Below are positions 1 to 10,226 of a DNA stretch of 64,000 nt, one piece after another. Made by a program: the position numbers and the translations under genes. Positions within the stretch are counted from its first letter, which is position 1. Each line of letters opens with the position of its first letter. Below the pieces are notes generated by a model. It made no database searches, had not been told where the DNA came from, and saw nothing but the letters and a program-made list of their open reading frames with translations. This stretch comes from Leeuwenhoekiella polynyae (lineage in GTDB: Bacteria > Bacteroidota > Bacteroidia > Flavobacteriales > Flavobacteriaceae), in assembly GCF_004104075.1 (NCBI RefSeq), contig NZ_QOVK01000003.1, positions 62,001-126,000 on the forward strand. The letters are read 5' to 3'.

Positions 1-2
1 GC

Positions 3-881
3 AGAACTCTAGAGGAGGCGCACGAACTTGTAGATGCTGACCGAAATGAAATCAATATGGCTTATGCTTTTGACGCTGTAGATATCCCAAAAGCAGATGG
101 GTATGATTTAGCTACTTTTAAAGAAACATTCTCAAAATGGGATAGTGCCTTTGCTAAAAAAGGATGGATTTCTATATTCTTATCAAACCACGATCAGGCG
201 CGCATGGTAAGCAGATATGCAAACGACAGCCTCGCCTACCGTGCTCCTTCGGCAAAAATGTTGAATACTTTTATATTAAGTATGCGTGGAACACCCTATT
301 GTTATTTTGGTGATGAATTGGGAATGACAAACAACCCCAAGCTCAAAAACATAGAAGATTATAAGGATATAGCTGCCATTAATGGCTTTAAGAAAGCAAA
401 GACCAATAATGAAGATCTGGATGAATACATGCGTAATCTAAGATTTGGCTCTCGTGATCACGGCAGAACACCAATGCAATGGGATGCTTCTGAAAATGCT
501 GGTTTTACCATAGGAACTCCCTGGTTACCGCTAAACCCAAATTACAAATCTGTAAATGTAAATGCAGAAGAGCAAAACGAAGAATCTGTACTGAATCACT
601 TTAAGAAAATGACTGCGCTACGCACAAATAACGACGTGTTGGTTTATGGTGACTATAAGTTAATTCAAAAAGAACACAAGCAGATTTATGCATTTACCAG
701 AACACTTGACAAAGATGAAGTGTTGATTTTGTTAAATTTTAGTAAGAATGAAGCTTCATTCGCTTTAGATAACCTGGCAGCGTATTCTGAAATTAAAATA
801 AATAACTACCTTGAATTGGCGCACACGGAGTTAGAAATCACCCTAAAACCCTATCAGGCCGTTATTTTGGGAAAAGATTAA
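3..881 (+). CDS. Alpha-glucosidase / oligo-1,6-glucosidase (GH13), C-terminal part
   Basis: The reading frame is open to the left edge, so the N-terminal half is missing; 292 residues remain. It reads like the end of a GH13 alpha-glucosidase that cleaves short alpha-glucans such as maltose or isomaltose units. The motif FLSNHDQARMVSRY matches conserved GH13 region IV, whose His-Asp pair stabilises the transition state. It is followed by GTPYCYFGDELGM, typical of the oligo-1,6-glucosidase/trehalulose branch, and RTPMQWD, also typical there. The last ~90 residues form the C-terminal beta domain. The nucleophile and acid/base regions lie outside the window, so exact specificity cannot be judged. 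The internal ATG at 57 is not the start, because the homology continues upstream of it. Confidence 0.9.
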   Translation, partial: RTLEEAHELVDADRNEINMAYAFDAVDIPKADGYDLATFKETFSKWDSAFAKKGWISIFLSNHDQARMVSRYANDSLAYRAPSAKMLNTFILSMRGTPYCYFGDELGMTNNPKLKNIEDYKDIAAINGFKKAKTNNEDLDEYMRNLRFGSRDHGRTPMQWDASENAGFTIGTPWLPLNPNYKSVNVNAEEQNEESVLNHFKKMTALRTNNDVLVYGDYKLIQKEHKQIYAFTRTLDKDEVLILLNFSKNEASFALDNLAAYSEIKINNYLELAHTELEITLKPYQAVILGKD

Positions 882-968
882 GCTAGCTTTAGTTATTATT
901 TAATACCCCTAAAAATCACCCGCCAAGAAGCTTTTGTATCTTAATTTTTACTAATCAATACCAGCCTA

Positions 969-1502
969 GTGGATACCTCTTACTTCTTTAAAAATAACGA
1001 CTTGATAATTGAGTCACTTATAGGGACCACTATAATCTTTGTTCTTATAGTGGTCTATACGCGTCTTTTTGGTCTTAAAAGCTTCAGTAAAATGACAGGG
1101 TTTGACTTTGTCATAACCGTTGCCATCGGTAGTATTTTAGGTATGACCATTAATTCAGGAAATCCTTCTATTCTATTAGGGGCAGCAATCCTTTTTATTT
1201 TATACGCACTCAATTATACAGTTACCTTATTGCGCTACAAATCTGAAAAAGCAGAAAATCTCATTGATAATGAACCTCTTATTCTGATGGAAAATGGTGA
1301 AGTGATTTGGGAGAACATGAAAGCCAGTAAAGTCACCGAAGCAGAACTTAAATCAAAACTACGAGAAGCAAACGTTATTAGACTGAAACAGGTCAAAGCC
1401 GTCATCCTTGAAACTACAGGAGAAATAAGTGTTTTGCATACCAATGATGAATCTATCGAGATTGAAGATTACATTATGGGTGACGTTATTAGAAAAAAAT
1501 AA
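969..1502 (+). CDS. DUF421 (YetF-like) membrane protein
   Basis: A 177-residue protein with a GTG start. Three hydrophobic segments lie in the first ~95 residues (about 17-35, 45-63 and 67-87), followed by a soluble C-terminal domain. The run from TRLFGLKSFSKMTGFDF and the later NGEVIWENM and EAELKSKLREANV segments are the usual DUF421/YetF pattern. The family sits in the inner membrane; its biochemical role is not established, although YetF is studied in Bacillus spores. The gene stands alone, 87 bp after the alpha-glucosidase, and converges on the SDR gene. GTG was chosen because no better in-frame start precedes the first membrane segment. Confidence 0.8.
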   Translation: MDTSYFFKNNDLIIESLIGTTIIFVLIVVYTRLFGLKSFSKMTGFDFVITVAIGSILGMTINSGNPSILLGAAILFILYALNYTVTLLRYKSEKAENLIDNEPLILMENGEVIWENMKASKVTEAELKSKLREANVIRLKQVKAVILETTGEISVLHTNDESIEIEDYIMGDVIRKK

Positions 1503-1676
1503 ATCTCTTAATAAATGGAAATAGGTATTAAAAAATATCATCTGAGCGACTACTAAAATTGATACCGCTTGTTGTTCTAAATCACTAAACAATTCATTTA
1601 AATTAATCTTCAAACAAAAACAGGATCTCCAATAGGAAATCCCGTTATATTAGTCAAGATTAACTGCTGCGACAGA
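1503..1676. other. Short convergent intergenic gap, nothing clear
   Basis: This is a 174-bp AT-rich gap between the ends of the DUF421 gene (+) and the SDR gene (-). I see no convincing hairpin with a U-tract and no small coding region with a start and recognisable product. Confidence 0.4.
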
Positions 1677-2471
1677 CTAAATAATATAATTGGCAACACC
1701 CCCATCTACACGTAAAGCCGCACCATTTGTTGCAGCCGACAACGGACTAGCAACGTAAACTACCAAATTTGCTACTTCTTCGGTCTCCGCAAAACGCTGA
1801 ATGAGCGACGTAGGTCTGCGCTCTTCAAAGAAATCCTCTATAACTGCATCAAGACTCGTGTCCTTTTTCTCTGCTTGCGCTTTTAAATCTTTTTCATTAG
1901 CTCTACTCATTGTAGGTCCTGGCAAGACACTGTTCACGGTCACATTGGTACCCTTGCTCAGTCTTGCAAGACCTCTTGAAATTGCAAGTTGGGCAGTTTT
2001 ACTAAAACCATAATGCACCATTTCTGTGGGTATATTCAGTGCCGATTCGCTAGAAATAAATATGATTCTTCCTTCATTCTTTTGAAGCATCTTAGGAAAA
2101 TAATGTCTCGCTAGACGCACGCCACTCATCACATTGACTTCGAACATTTCAAACCATTCATCATCTGTGATATCTGCAAAATCTACCTGATTGAAAATCC
2201 CTACATTGTTCACAAGAATATCAACATCGGATATTTCTTTCAATAAATGATCTATATGATCTTTCTGTGCAAAGTCTGCAACTATACCAGTGATCGAATC
2301 ATTACCCGTTTCCTTTTTAAGCTCCTCAACAACTTTAGCGATATCATCTGCTTTTCTTCCATTGATAATAACCGCTGCTCCCTCTTGGGCTAAGCCTTTT
2401 GCGATAGCTTTTCCTATTCCTGCTGTAGAACCGGTAACTAGCGCTGATTTTCCTTTCAGTTGTAAATCCAT
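1677..2471 (-). CDS. SDR family NAD(P)-dependent oxidoreductase
   Basis: A 264-residue classical short-chain dehydrogenase/reductase with a Rossmann fold. Visible motifs are the dinucleotide loop TGSTAGIG (13-20), NNVG (88-91), the catalytic Ser near 140 in FISSES, and Tyr154-x3-Lys158 in YGFSK. The PGPTMS segment and C-terminal VDGG are also typical. The substrate is unknown; the long loop before PTSLIQRFAE is common in SDRs annotated as 3-oxoacyl-ACP reductase-like or sugar dehydrogenases. The frame stays open to 2558, but the extra 29 residues are hydrophobic and unlike an SDR. A TAAATTTG box at 2502-2509 also lies downstream of that ATG, so the start at 2471 is preferred. Confidence 0.9.
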   Translation of the reverse strand: MDLQLKGKSALVTGSTAGIGKAIAKGLAQEGAAVIINGRKADDIAKVVEELKKETGNDSITGIVADFAQKDHIDHLLKEISDVDILVNNVGIFNQVDFADITDDEWFEMFEVNVMSGVRLARHYFPKMLQKNEGRIIFISSESALNIPTEMVHYGFSKTAQLAISRGLARLSKGTNVTVNSVLPGPTMSRANEKDLKAQAEKKDTSLDAVIEDFFEERRPTSLIQRFAETEEVANLVVYVASPLSAATNGAALRVDGGVANYII

Positions 2472-2501
2472 TTCATTTTTTTTAGTTGTAATAATATATA
2501 T

Positions 2502-2509
2502 CAAATTTA
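2502..2509 (-). promoter_or_regulatory. Candidate -7 box for the SDR gene
   Basis: On the minus strand this reads TAAATTTG, matching the Bacteroidota -7 consensus TAnnTTTG. It would place transcription start roughly 24 nt before the chosen ATG at 2471. No clear -33 TTTG is seen, so support is positional. Confidence 0.4.
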
Positions 2510-2728
2510 CTAAACTGATTTTCAATAAAAATTTTAACGTCCTGCTAAAAAAACCCATAAATAATCTACAAACACTTTAAAAACAGCATTTTAAAATTAT
2601 AATTTATGTGAAATTTTAGATTTTAAACTTAACATAGCTTAACAAATCGTGTTTTTTTTTAATAGTTCATAGGCAATTCTACCCTACAAATACGCCTAGT
2701 TTAGCAGTAACATTTAAAATCTAAAAAG

Positions 2729-3316
2729 ATGAAACGATTAGTTGTATATACGAGTTCTGTATTATTAACGCTAGCTATTACAGCTTGTAATACCGATGCG
2801 AAAAAGCAGGATTTAGCGGAGACTAAAACTGAAGTAAAACTTGAAAAACCTCAACCACCAGAAGAAATTATTCCTGAAGGCTACGAACTGTATAAAAGTT
2901 CAAAATTATTAAATGACTGGAAAGTTAGCTTACTACACCCAGACCGAGCATCTGTTGATGCAACAGGAACTCAATTATCTATAAAATATTCAGGTGAAGA
3001 CAACTCGTTTTACGGTGGCTTAACTGATGGATTTATTATGAGCATGACAATGATGAATAATGAAGATTCTGAAAAACATATAAATAATAATACTCCTGAG
3101 AAAATGGGTGATTATGATGTTTATAAATATCAGGCTCCTAACAGTATTGGTTCTGCACAAGTAGATCATTATTTAGTTAAAATAACGCCTGAAAATGATT
3201 CAGAAGCAGTCTATGCTGATTTTGCAACAGCGGTAAAAGGTAAATCAACAAGTGAATACGAGACGATGATAAAAGAGATTTTTAAATCTATGAAATGGTA
3301 TAAAACCAGTGAATAA
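2729..3316 (+). CDS. Small putative lipoprotein of unknown function
   Basis: A 195-residue protein that starts MKRLVVYTSS with a hydrophobic stretch ending in the lipobox-like LAITAC, so Cys20 is the probable lipidation site. A short acidic/lysine linker with a PQPPEE segment follows. The remaining ~150 residues look like a single soluble domain with no motif I recognise. It probably sits on the periplasmic or outer-membrane surface. It is a single-gene unit, read away from the SDR gene and closed by a strong terminator. I do not assign a function. Confidence 0.75.
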   Translation: MKRLVVYTSSVLLTLAITACNTDAKKQDLAETKTEVKLEKPQPPEEIIPEGYELYKSSKLLNDWKVSLLHPDRASVDATGTQLSIKYSGEDNSFYGGLTDGFIMSMTMMNNEDSEKHINNNTPEKMGDYDVYKYQAPNSIGSAQVDHYLVKITPENDSEAVYADFATAVKGKSTSEYETMIKEIFKSMKWYKTSE

Positions 3317-3334
3317 TATTCAAATTGCATAATA

Positions 3335-3362
3335 AAAAGGCGCCGTAATTGGCGCCTTTTTT
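3335..3362 (+). terminator. Rho-independent terminator, probably bidirectional
   Basis: The hairpin AAAAAGGCGCC / GGCGCCTTTTTT with loop GTAATT lies 18 bp after the lipoprotein stop. It is GC-rich in the stem with A and T tracts on the two sides, so it can also end the opposing gene that stops at 3381. Confidence 0.9.
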
Positions 3363-3380
3363 ATTATACTCCTGTGCGGC

Positions 3381-4313
3381 TTATAATTCTGGTAGCATGC
3401 TATTTTTATATTCTGCTATAATTTCTTCAACAATTGCAGCTGCAGGTTTGATTTCTTTAATGATACCGGCAATCTGCCCTATTTCTAATTCACCTTCTTC
3501 CAAATCGCCTTCAAACATGCCTTTTTTTGCCCTCCTCTTTCCTAAAAGATTAACCAATTCGTCTTTAGAAGGATTCTTTCGATACAATTCTTTTACATCC
3601 TCATAAAATTTATTCTTGAGCAAACGCACGGGAGCCAATTCTTTCAACGTTAGTTCTGTAGCACCTTCTTGAGCTTCGAGAACTAAATTTTTATAAGCCA
3701 TATGGCTACTGGCTTCGGGAGTTGCTACAAACCTGCTGCCTATCTGAACGCCATCTGCACCTAAAATCATTGCGGCTAGCATACCTTTTCCTGTTGCAAT
3801 ACCTCCTGCTGCGATTAGAGGGATTTCTAATTTTTCCTTAACCATTGGTATCAAAGTGAACGTAGTCGTCTCTTCTCGTCCATTATGTCCACCCGCTTCA
3901 AAACCTTCTGCAACCACTGCGTCTACACCAGCTTCTTGAGCTTTCAACGCAAACTTTACACTACTTACTACGTGAGCTACTTTAATACCGTGACCTTTCA
4001 AATGCGAGGTCCAGGTTTTAGGGTTTCCGGCACTGGTAAACACAATTTGCACATCTTCATCAATAATGATCTGCATGAGTTTATCAATATCAGAATACAG
4101 CAAAGGCACATTCACCCCAAAAGGTTTGTCTGTTGCTTTTTTACATTTCTGAATATGCTCTAGCAGAACATCAGGATACATAGAACCGGCACCTAAAAGA
4201 CCTAAACCGCCAGCATTACTTACAGCACTTGCTAATTTCCAACCACTATTCCAGACCATTCCTGCCTGAATTAAGGGATATTTGATATCAAAAAGTGCTG
4301 TGATTCTATTCAA
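3381..4313 (-). CDS. Nitronate monooxygenase / FabK-like FMN enzyme
   Basis: A 310-residue TIM-barrel flavoprotein of the 2-nitropropane dioxygenase family. It starts with the FMN-barrel strand YPLIQAGM (12-19). It has EGFEAGGHNG (136-145), in which His143 matches the catalytic or substrate-gating His of nitronate monooxygenases and FabK. AAGGIATG (168-175) and LGADGVQIGSRF (184-195) bind the FMN phosphate. Members either oxidise alkyl nitronates or, as FabK, reduce enoyl-ACP; the sequence alone does not separate these well, and I favour nitronate monooxygenase. It follows mnmA after 9 bp and is probably co-transcribed with it. Confidence 0.85.
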   Translation of the reverse strand: MNRITALFDIKYPLIQAGMVWNSGWKLASAVSNAGGLGLLGAGSMYPDVLLEHIQKCKKATDKPFGVNVPLLYSDIDKLMQIIIDEDVQIVFTSAGNPKTWTSHLKGHGIKVAHVVSSVKFALKAQEAGVDAVVAEGFEAGGHNGREETTTFTLIPMVKEKLEIPLIAAGGIATGKGMLAAMILGADGVQIGSRFVATPEASSHMAYKNLVLEAQEGATELTLKELAPVRLLKNKFYEDVKELYRKNPSKDELVNLLGKRRAKKGMFEGDLEEGELEIGQIAGIIKEIKPAAAIVEEIIAEYKNSMLPEL

Positions 4314-4322
4314 ACTAAAAAA

Positions 4323-5528
4323 TTATGAAATTACTCCTGAGCCCAGACATTCTGCGCCATCATACCAGGCAACAAACTGCCCTTCACTAATAGCCGATTG
4401 GGGTTCATCGAAAGAAACGTAAAGCCCCTCTTCTGTTTTGTGTAACAATGCTTTTTGTAAAGGTTGACGATAACGAATACGCGCTTCTACGTCGCGAACC
4501 TCTCCATTTTCTAAAGCCAGATCTTCACGAATATAATGCACCTCATCCTCCTGAACAAAAAGTGCATTTCGCAATAAACCAGGATGATTTTTACCCTGAC
4601 CGGTATAAATCACATTCTCTTCCACGTCTGTATCAATAACAAAAAGTGGCTCTGGGGTACCACCAACAGCCAGACCTTTACGCTGTCCTTTTGTAAAGTA
4701 GTGTGCTCCCTGATGTTTGCCTACAACCTTTCCATCTTTGACACTATATTTTGGTTTTTTAGCAAGTGTAGCAACATCGCTTACAGCTATTGCAATACTA
4801 TCATCAGTATCAGTCTGTAAAGCTTCTATTTTCTCTTGTGCTTTTTCAGCAGCTATTTCAACAATAACCCCTTCTTTAGGCTTCAGTTTTTGCTGAAGAA
4901 AGTCTGGTAATCGTACTTTTCCTATAAAACATAATCCTTGTGAATCTTTTTTTTCTGCAGTTACCAGGTCTTGGGCTTTAGCAATTTTACGAACCTCACT
5001 TTTTTGCAAATTCCCGATAGGAAATAAGGTTTTAGACAATTGCTCCTGAGAAAGCTGACATAAAAAATAAGACTGATCTTTATTAGCATCTGCTCCTGCT
5101 AGTAATTGGTAGACCGACTTGCCATTAACTTGGGTCTCCCCCTTTTGGCAATAATGACCGGTAGCTACATAGTCAGCCCCTAGCTCTAATGCGATTTTCA
5201 TAAACACATCAAACTTGATCTCACGGTTACACAACACATCTGGATTAGGCGTACGTCCTTTCTCATATTCCCGAAACATATAATCTACAATACGCTCTTT
5301 ATACTGCTCACTCAAATCTACAGTCTGAAACGGGATACCTAATTTTTCTGCAACAAGCATCGCATCGTTGCTATCATCAAGCCACGGGCATTCATCAGAA
5401 ATGGTTACCGAATCATCGTGCCAGTTTTTCATAAACAGCCCAATCACGTTATAACCGGCTTCCTTAAGCAAATATGCAGAAACACTACTATCTACTCCGC
5501 CACTAAGACCTACCACTACGGTTTTCAT
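4323..5528 (-). CDS. mnmA: tRNA-specific 2-thiouridylase MnmA
   Basis: A 401-residue enzyme that thiolates U34 of Lys, Glu and Gln tRNAs, using ATP and a sulfur relay. The PP-loop GLSGGVDSS is at residues 8-16. The two catalytic cysteines are Cys100 ([12 protein letters not shown]) and Cys200 (SQGLCFIG). The TGHYC and DQSYFL segments and the C-terminal beta-barrel (TKGQRKGL to GAECLGSG) are all present. Length is slightly above the ~370-residue norm because of an insert around 215-260. It is the first gene of a unit with the nitronate monooxygenase-like gene and has its own promoter box at 5566-5573. Confidence 0.97.
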   Translation of the reverse strand: MKTVVVGLSGGVDSSVSAYLLKEAGYNVIGLFMKNWHDDSVTISDECPWLDDSNDAMLVAEKLGIPFQTVDLSEQYKERIVDYMFREYEKGRTPNPDVLCNREIKFDVFMKIALELGADYVATGHYCQKGETQVNGKSVYQLLAGADANKDQSYFLCQLSQEQLSKTLFPIGNLQKSEVRKIAKAQDLVTAEKKDSQGLCFIGKVRLPDFLQQKLKPKEGVIVEIAAEKAQEKIEALQTDTDDSIAIAVSDVATLAKKPKYSVKDGKVVGKHQGAHYFTKGQRKGLAVGGTPEPLFVIDTDVEENVIYTGQGKNHPGLLRNALFVQEDEVHYIREDLALENGEVRDVEARIRYRQPLQKALLHKTEEGLYVSFDEPQSAISEGQFVAWYDGAECLGSGVIS

Positions 5529-5565
5529 ATGCTATAATTTGAGTTTTAAGTCGGAAGACTTGTTG

Positions 5566-5573
5566 CAAAATTA
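5566..5573 (-). promoter_or_regulatory. Candidate -7 box for mnmA
   Basis: The minus strand reads TAATTTTG, matching TAnnTTTG. It lies about 38 bp upstream of the mnmA ATG. A -33 box is not obvious. Confidence 0.5.
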
Positions 5574-5633
5574 CGAAATTTAAAACCAGACTTCTCGCCA
5601 GTACATTTTTCAAAGTATAAGGACCAAAAACAA

Positions 5634-5666
5634 AAAAAAGCTTCAGCGTTTAGACTGAAGCTTTTT
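5634..5666 (-). terminator. Rho-independent terminator after yidC
   Basis: The inverted repeat AAAAGCTTCAG / CTGAAGCTTTT has a short loop and A/T tracts on both sides. It lies 26 bp past the yidC stop on the minus strand and separates yidC from mnmA. Confidence 0.85.
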
Positions 5667-5691
5667 CAATTTTAGTCGGGACAAAAAAGTA

Positions 5692-7554
5692 TTATTTATT
5701 CTTTTGTTGCTTTTCTGCTTGCTCCATCATTTCAGAAAATTTCTTAGAGAAACGATTTTGCTTTTTAGGTTTTGCCTTAGCAGTTGCAATTTTAGCATGA
5801 ATTCTATCTTCATCCAAAATAAAGTTCTTTATCACAAGCATAATCCCTATAGTAATCAAGTTTGAAATGAAATAGTACAAGCTCAAACCACTCGCATAAT
5901 TGTTGAAGAAAAACAACATCATTACAGGAGATAAGTACATCAGGAACTTCATATTTGGCATTCCCGGTTGTTGGGTTTGCTGCATATTTTGCCCGGTTGT
6001 CATCGTCATATAAATGAAGATTGCAATAGAAGCCAAAATAGGAAACAAACTAACGTGATCACCGTAAAACGGAATGTGGAATGGTAAATCAGCAATTTTA
6101 TCATAACTCGATAAATCGTCTGCCCATAAAAAGCTTTTATGCCTTAGCGCAAATGCAGAAGGAAAAAAGGTAAATAAGGCGTAGAACACGGGTATCTGAA
6201 GCAAGCCGGGTAAACAACCACTCAGCGGACTCGCACCTGCCTTGCTGTAGACCTTCATGGTTTCCTGTTGCTTCTTCATTGGGTTATCTGCATACTTCTC
6301 GTTGATCTCATTGATTTCAGGTCTTAAAACCTTCATTTTAGCCTGAGACAAGTATTGCTTGTATTGTACTGGAGACAGTAACAATTTCATAGAGATCGTC
6401 AATAAAATAATAGCGATTCCGGCAGGGAAATACGTGATCAAGAAATTAAAAAACGGAATAATAACGTATTTGTTAATCACTCCAAATATACCCCAACCTA
6501 AAGGCATCGCTTCATCGATGTCTCGATCGTAGTTGTTTAAGATCTGATAATCTGTAGGACCATAATAGAAATCCATAGCATAATTAAGCTCGCCGTTCAC
6601 AGGTTTTAAAGCCATTTTAGCTCCGTACTGCTTTGTGAATAACGTATCTACTTCCTCATCTTCCACCAGATTGTTAGACGTAAACGTCACTTTTTCAAAA
6701 GGCTGATCTGTCAATAATATAGAACTGAAGAAATGCTGTCTGAAGTTGAACCAATTCACATCGGTCTCGATCGCGTCGTCATCACCGTTTTGACTCAGCT
6801 TATCGTGATCGCCATCTTCATACTCGTAAGTTAAACGTGTATACCGGTTCTCATAACTGATGCTTTTTGCGTGGCGATACCCTTTAAGCTCCCAATCCAG
6901 ATTTACAGGCTGAGAAGTGTTCATCACATTCTGAAGTCCGGTTGTTTTGATACCGAAGCCCATCATATAATCATCTGGCTTCAGCGTATAGCGATACTCT
7001 AAATATTCTGAATCTGAAACTTTTAATTTCATCGAAAGCACCTGATTCTCGCCTTCTTTAGATAAAGTAGGCTCAAAATACATGTTCTCACTGTTCAGCG
7101 TACGGTTATCAGAAGTACTAAAGTTTAAATTAAAACGCGTGTTTCCGTCTTTAATTAAATAAACAGGAACCGAATCATAGCTTTTAAAATTCTTCAAACG
7201 TGCTTCGGTAATAAAACCACCTTTGTTGCTCACTTTAAGCGCCAGAACTTCATTTTCAATTTCGGTTACGTCATCTGTAGCAGAAGGCAATGTTGCAGAA
7301 TATGCAAAACTTCCCAGAGTAGATTTGTAACGTTCTAATGCCAAAGAGTCATCTTGAGGAACAGCAGTCTCTGCTTTTTCTGAAGGTTTTGCGGCAAGAG
7401 GCGAAGCCTTTGCAGCTTCAACCTGCTCTTGTTTAGCTTTCTCTGCGGCAAGCTCCTCTTCTGTAGGCTGATTTTGCCAAAGCATAAATAATAATATAGC
7501 TCCTATTAAAAGGAACCCTATCATTGACTGTTTGTCAAATTTCTTTTCTTCCAT
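5692..7554 (-). CDS. yidC: Membrane protein insertase YidC
   Basis: A 620-residue Oxa1/YidC insertase that inserts and folds inner-membrane proteins, alone or with SecYEG. The N-terminal anchor is at about 11-25, followed by an Ala/Glu-rich linker and a large periplasmic beta-sandwich domain (about 75-345). The conserved core membrane helices are in the C-terminal part, including GCLPGLLQIPVFYALF and SPVMMLFFFNNYASGL. The basic C-terminus (AKPKKQNRFSKK) would bind ribosomes. Length and layout are normal for Bacteroidota. It follows pyrG after 111 bp without a clear promoter of its own, so the two may be transcribed together. Confidence 0.97.
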   Translation of the reverse strand: MEEKKFDKQSMIGFLLIGAILLFMLWQNQPTEEELAAEKAKQEQVEAAKASPLAAKPSEKAETAVPQDDSLALERYKSTLGSFAYSATLPSATDDVTEIENEVLALKVSNKGGFITEARLKNFKSYDSVPVYLIKDGNTRFNLNFSTSDNRTLNSENMYFEPTLSKEGENQVLSMKLKVSDSEYLEYRYTLKPDDYMMGFGIKTTGLQNVMNTSQPVNLDWELKGYRHAKSISYENRYTRLTYEYEDGDHDKLSQNGDDDAIETDVNWFNFRQHFFSSILLTDQPFEKVTFTSNNLVEDEEVDTLFTKQYGAKMALKPVNGELNYAMDFYYGPTDYQILNNYDRDIDEAMPLGWGIFGVINKYVIIPFFNFLITYFPAGIAIILLTISMKLLLSPVQYKQYLSQAKMKVLRPEINEINEKYADNPMKKQQETMKVYSKAGASPLSGCLPGLLQIPVFYALFTFFPSAFALRHKSFLWADDLSSYDKIADLPFHIPFYGDHVSLFPILASIAIFIYMTMTTGQNMQQTQQPGMPNMKFLMYLSPVMMLFFFNNYASGLSLYYFISNLITIGIMLVIKNFILDEDRIHAKIATAKAKPKKQNRFSKKFSEMMEQAEKQQKNK

Positions 7555-7609
7555 AATTATTGAGGCATCACTGCCTTATTACTGTATTTGTAACTGATTT
7601 TTGTGCTGT

Positions 7610-7629
7610 TTTTTCGCCTAGGCGAAAAA
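7610..7629. repeat. Perfect 20-bp palindrome between pyrG and yidC
   Basis: The sequence TTTTTCGCCTAGGCGAAAAA is its own reverse complement. It lies 37 bp after the pyrG stop and 56 bp before the yidC start. It could form a hairpin in the transcript, but no U-tract follows on the minus strand, so it is not a standard terminator. It may be an attenuating or RNA-processing hairpin, or an operator. Confidence 0.6.
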
Positions 7630-7665
7630 GTTATATGTGGGCTAGAGCAATAACAATCCCATAGA

Positions 7666-9324
<1,659 letters not shown>

Positions 9325-9363
9325 TTAAGCTCTTTTTAACATGAAGAGCGCGTCTACGGGATG

Positions 9364-9371
9364 CAAAGGTA
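9364..9371 (-). promoter_or_regulatory. Candidate -7 box for pyrG
   Basis: The minus strand reads TACCTTTG, a strong match to TAnnTTTG, followed by C as is common in flavobacteria. It would give a leader of about 50 nt before the pyrG ATG. Confidence 0.55.
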
Positions 9372-9414
9372 GGGATTTATTGGCGAACCTTTTAAGCTGA
9401 AAATGGTATTATTT

Positions 9415-9657
9415 TTAAGACTTTCTTTTGGGTTTAGGAGCCGGGTATTCACGCCTGATCTTAAAGATAAGTTCCTCTAAGCCATTGATTTTTATCTCGT
9501 GCATTTGCTCCATCATAAAACCCAGTTTTCCTTCAGGGAAGCCTTTTTGCTTAAACCAACCAAAATAATATTCGGGGATCTCAACCAGATAACGGTCTTT
9601 ATACTTACCAAAAGGCATTTTATAATGCGCGAGCTCTACAAGACTTTCTGGATTCAA
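9415..9657 (-). CDS. DUF3820 family small protein
   Basis: An 80-residue protein with the DUF3820 pattern MPFGKYKDRYLVEIPEYY followed by GFPEGKLG. It has no signal peptide or membrane segment, so it is probably cytoplasmic. The function of the family is not firmly known. It is the third gene of the MATE / pentapeptide-repeat / DUF3820 unit: its ATG lies only 2 bp after the stop of the pentapeptide-repeat gene, so translation is likely coupled. Confidence 0.85.
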   Translation of the reverse strand: MNPESLVELAHYKMPFGKYKDRYLVEIPEYYFGWFKQKGFPEGKLGFMMEQMHEIKINGLEELIFKIRREYPAPKPKRKS

Positions 9658-9659
9658 AA

Positions 9660-10226
9660 TCAGACAATTTTTATTTTATACGAGGACAACAACCCTGCAA
9701 TTCCTTCCTTACTAAAAACCGCACCGGCAATCTTATTTTTATCGGGATTTAAGGTGTAGTTTAATGCCGAAGAAAAATCAGTCTTTTGCAAATTTGTACT
9801 CTCAAAAGTCGCACCTGCAAGATCACATTCGCTTAAAAATACAGTACTCAGATTTGCCTCTGTAAAATCTGTTTTCTTAAACTGACATTGATGAAACTGA
9901 GACAAAGTCAAATCTAACTTATAAAAACTACTGAAATTAAGAATACAAGACTGGCAATTGATCTGAAACAGAAAATCTGAACATGCTTCAAAAGCAATAC
10001 CCAGCATTTTACAGTCTATAAACTCACATTCTTGCAAAGCGGTCTGCGTCAATTTTACAGCGCTCAAGTCACAATTTTCAAAGGTGCAATTTGTAAAAGT
10101 CAACTTAGATAGATCTGCTTTTGCAAAAAGACAACTCTTAAAGATGCAATCTTCAAAATCTGCAATAATTGGGTTTATAACAAAGTCAACCCCTTCATAA
10201 ACCTGATCAGTTAGCAACTCGTTCAT
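9660..10226 (-). CDS. Pentapeptide-repeat protein
   Basis: A 188-residue protein built almost wholly of A(D/N)LxF-type repeats, for example FKSCLF, ADLSKLTF, TNCTF, ENCDL, EANLSTVF, ECDLAGATF and TNLQKTDF. This predicts a right-handed quadrilateral beta helix. It ends in a short non-repeat tail (NPDKNKIAGAVFSKEGI) seen in many single-domain members. Some members (Qnr, MfpA) mimic DNA and protect gyrase from quinolones; many have no known role. Its ATG overlaps the MATE pump stop by 4 bp. That pairing makes a drug-protection role imaginable, but the sequence is not close enough to Qnr by eye to claim it. Confidence 0.85.
   Translation of the reverse strand: MNELLTDQVYEGVDFVINPIIADFEDCIFKSCLFAKADLSKLTFTNCTFENCDLSAVKLTQTALQECEFIDCKMLGIAFEACSDFLFQINCQSCILNFSSFYKLDLTLSQFHQCQFKKTDFTEANLSTVFLSECDLAGATFESTNLQKTDFSSALNYTLNPDKNKIAGAVFSKEGIAGLLSSYKIKIV

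Noticed and set aside
1359-1613. An 84-codon minus-strand frame over the DUF421 gene end
   Set aside because: It overlaps the plus-strand gene, has no recognisable product and no promoter or terminator of its own.
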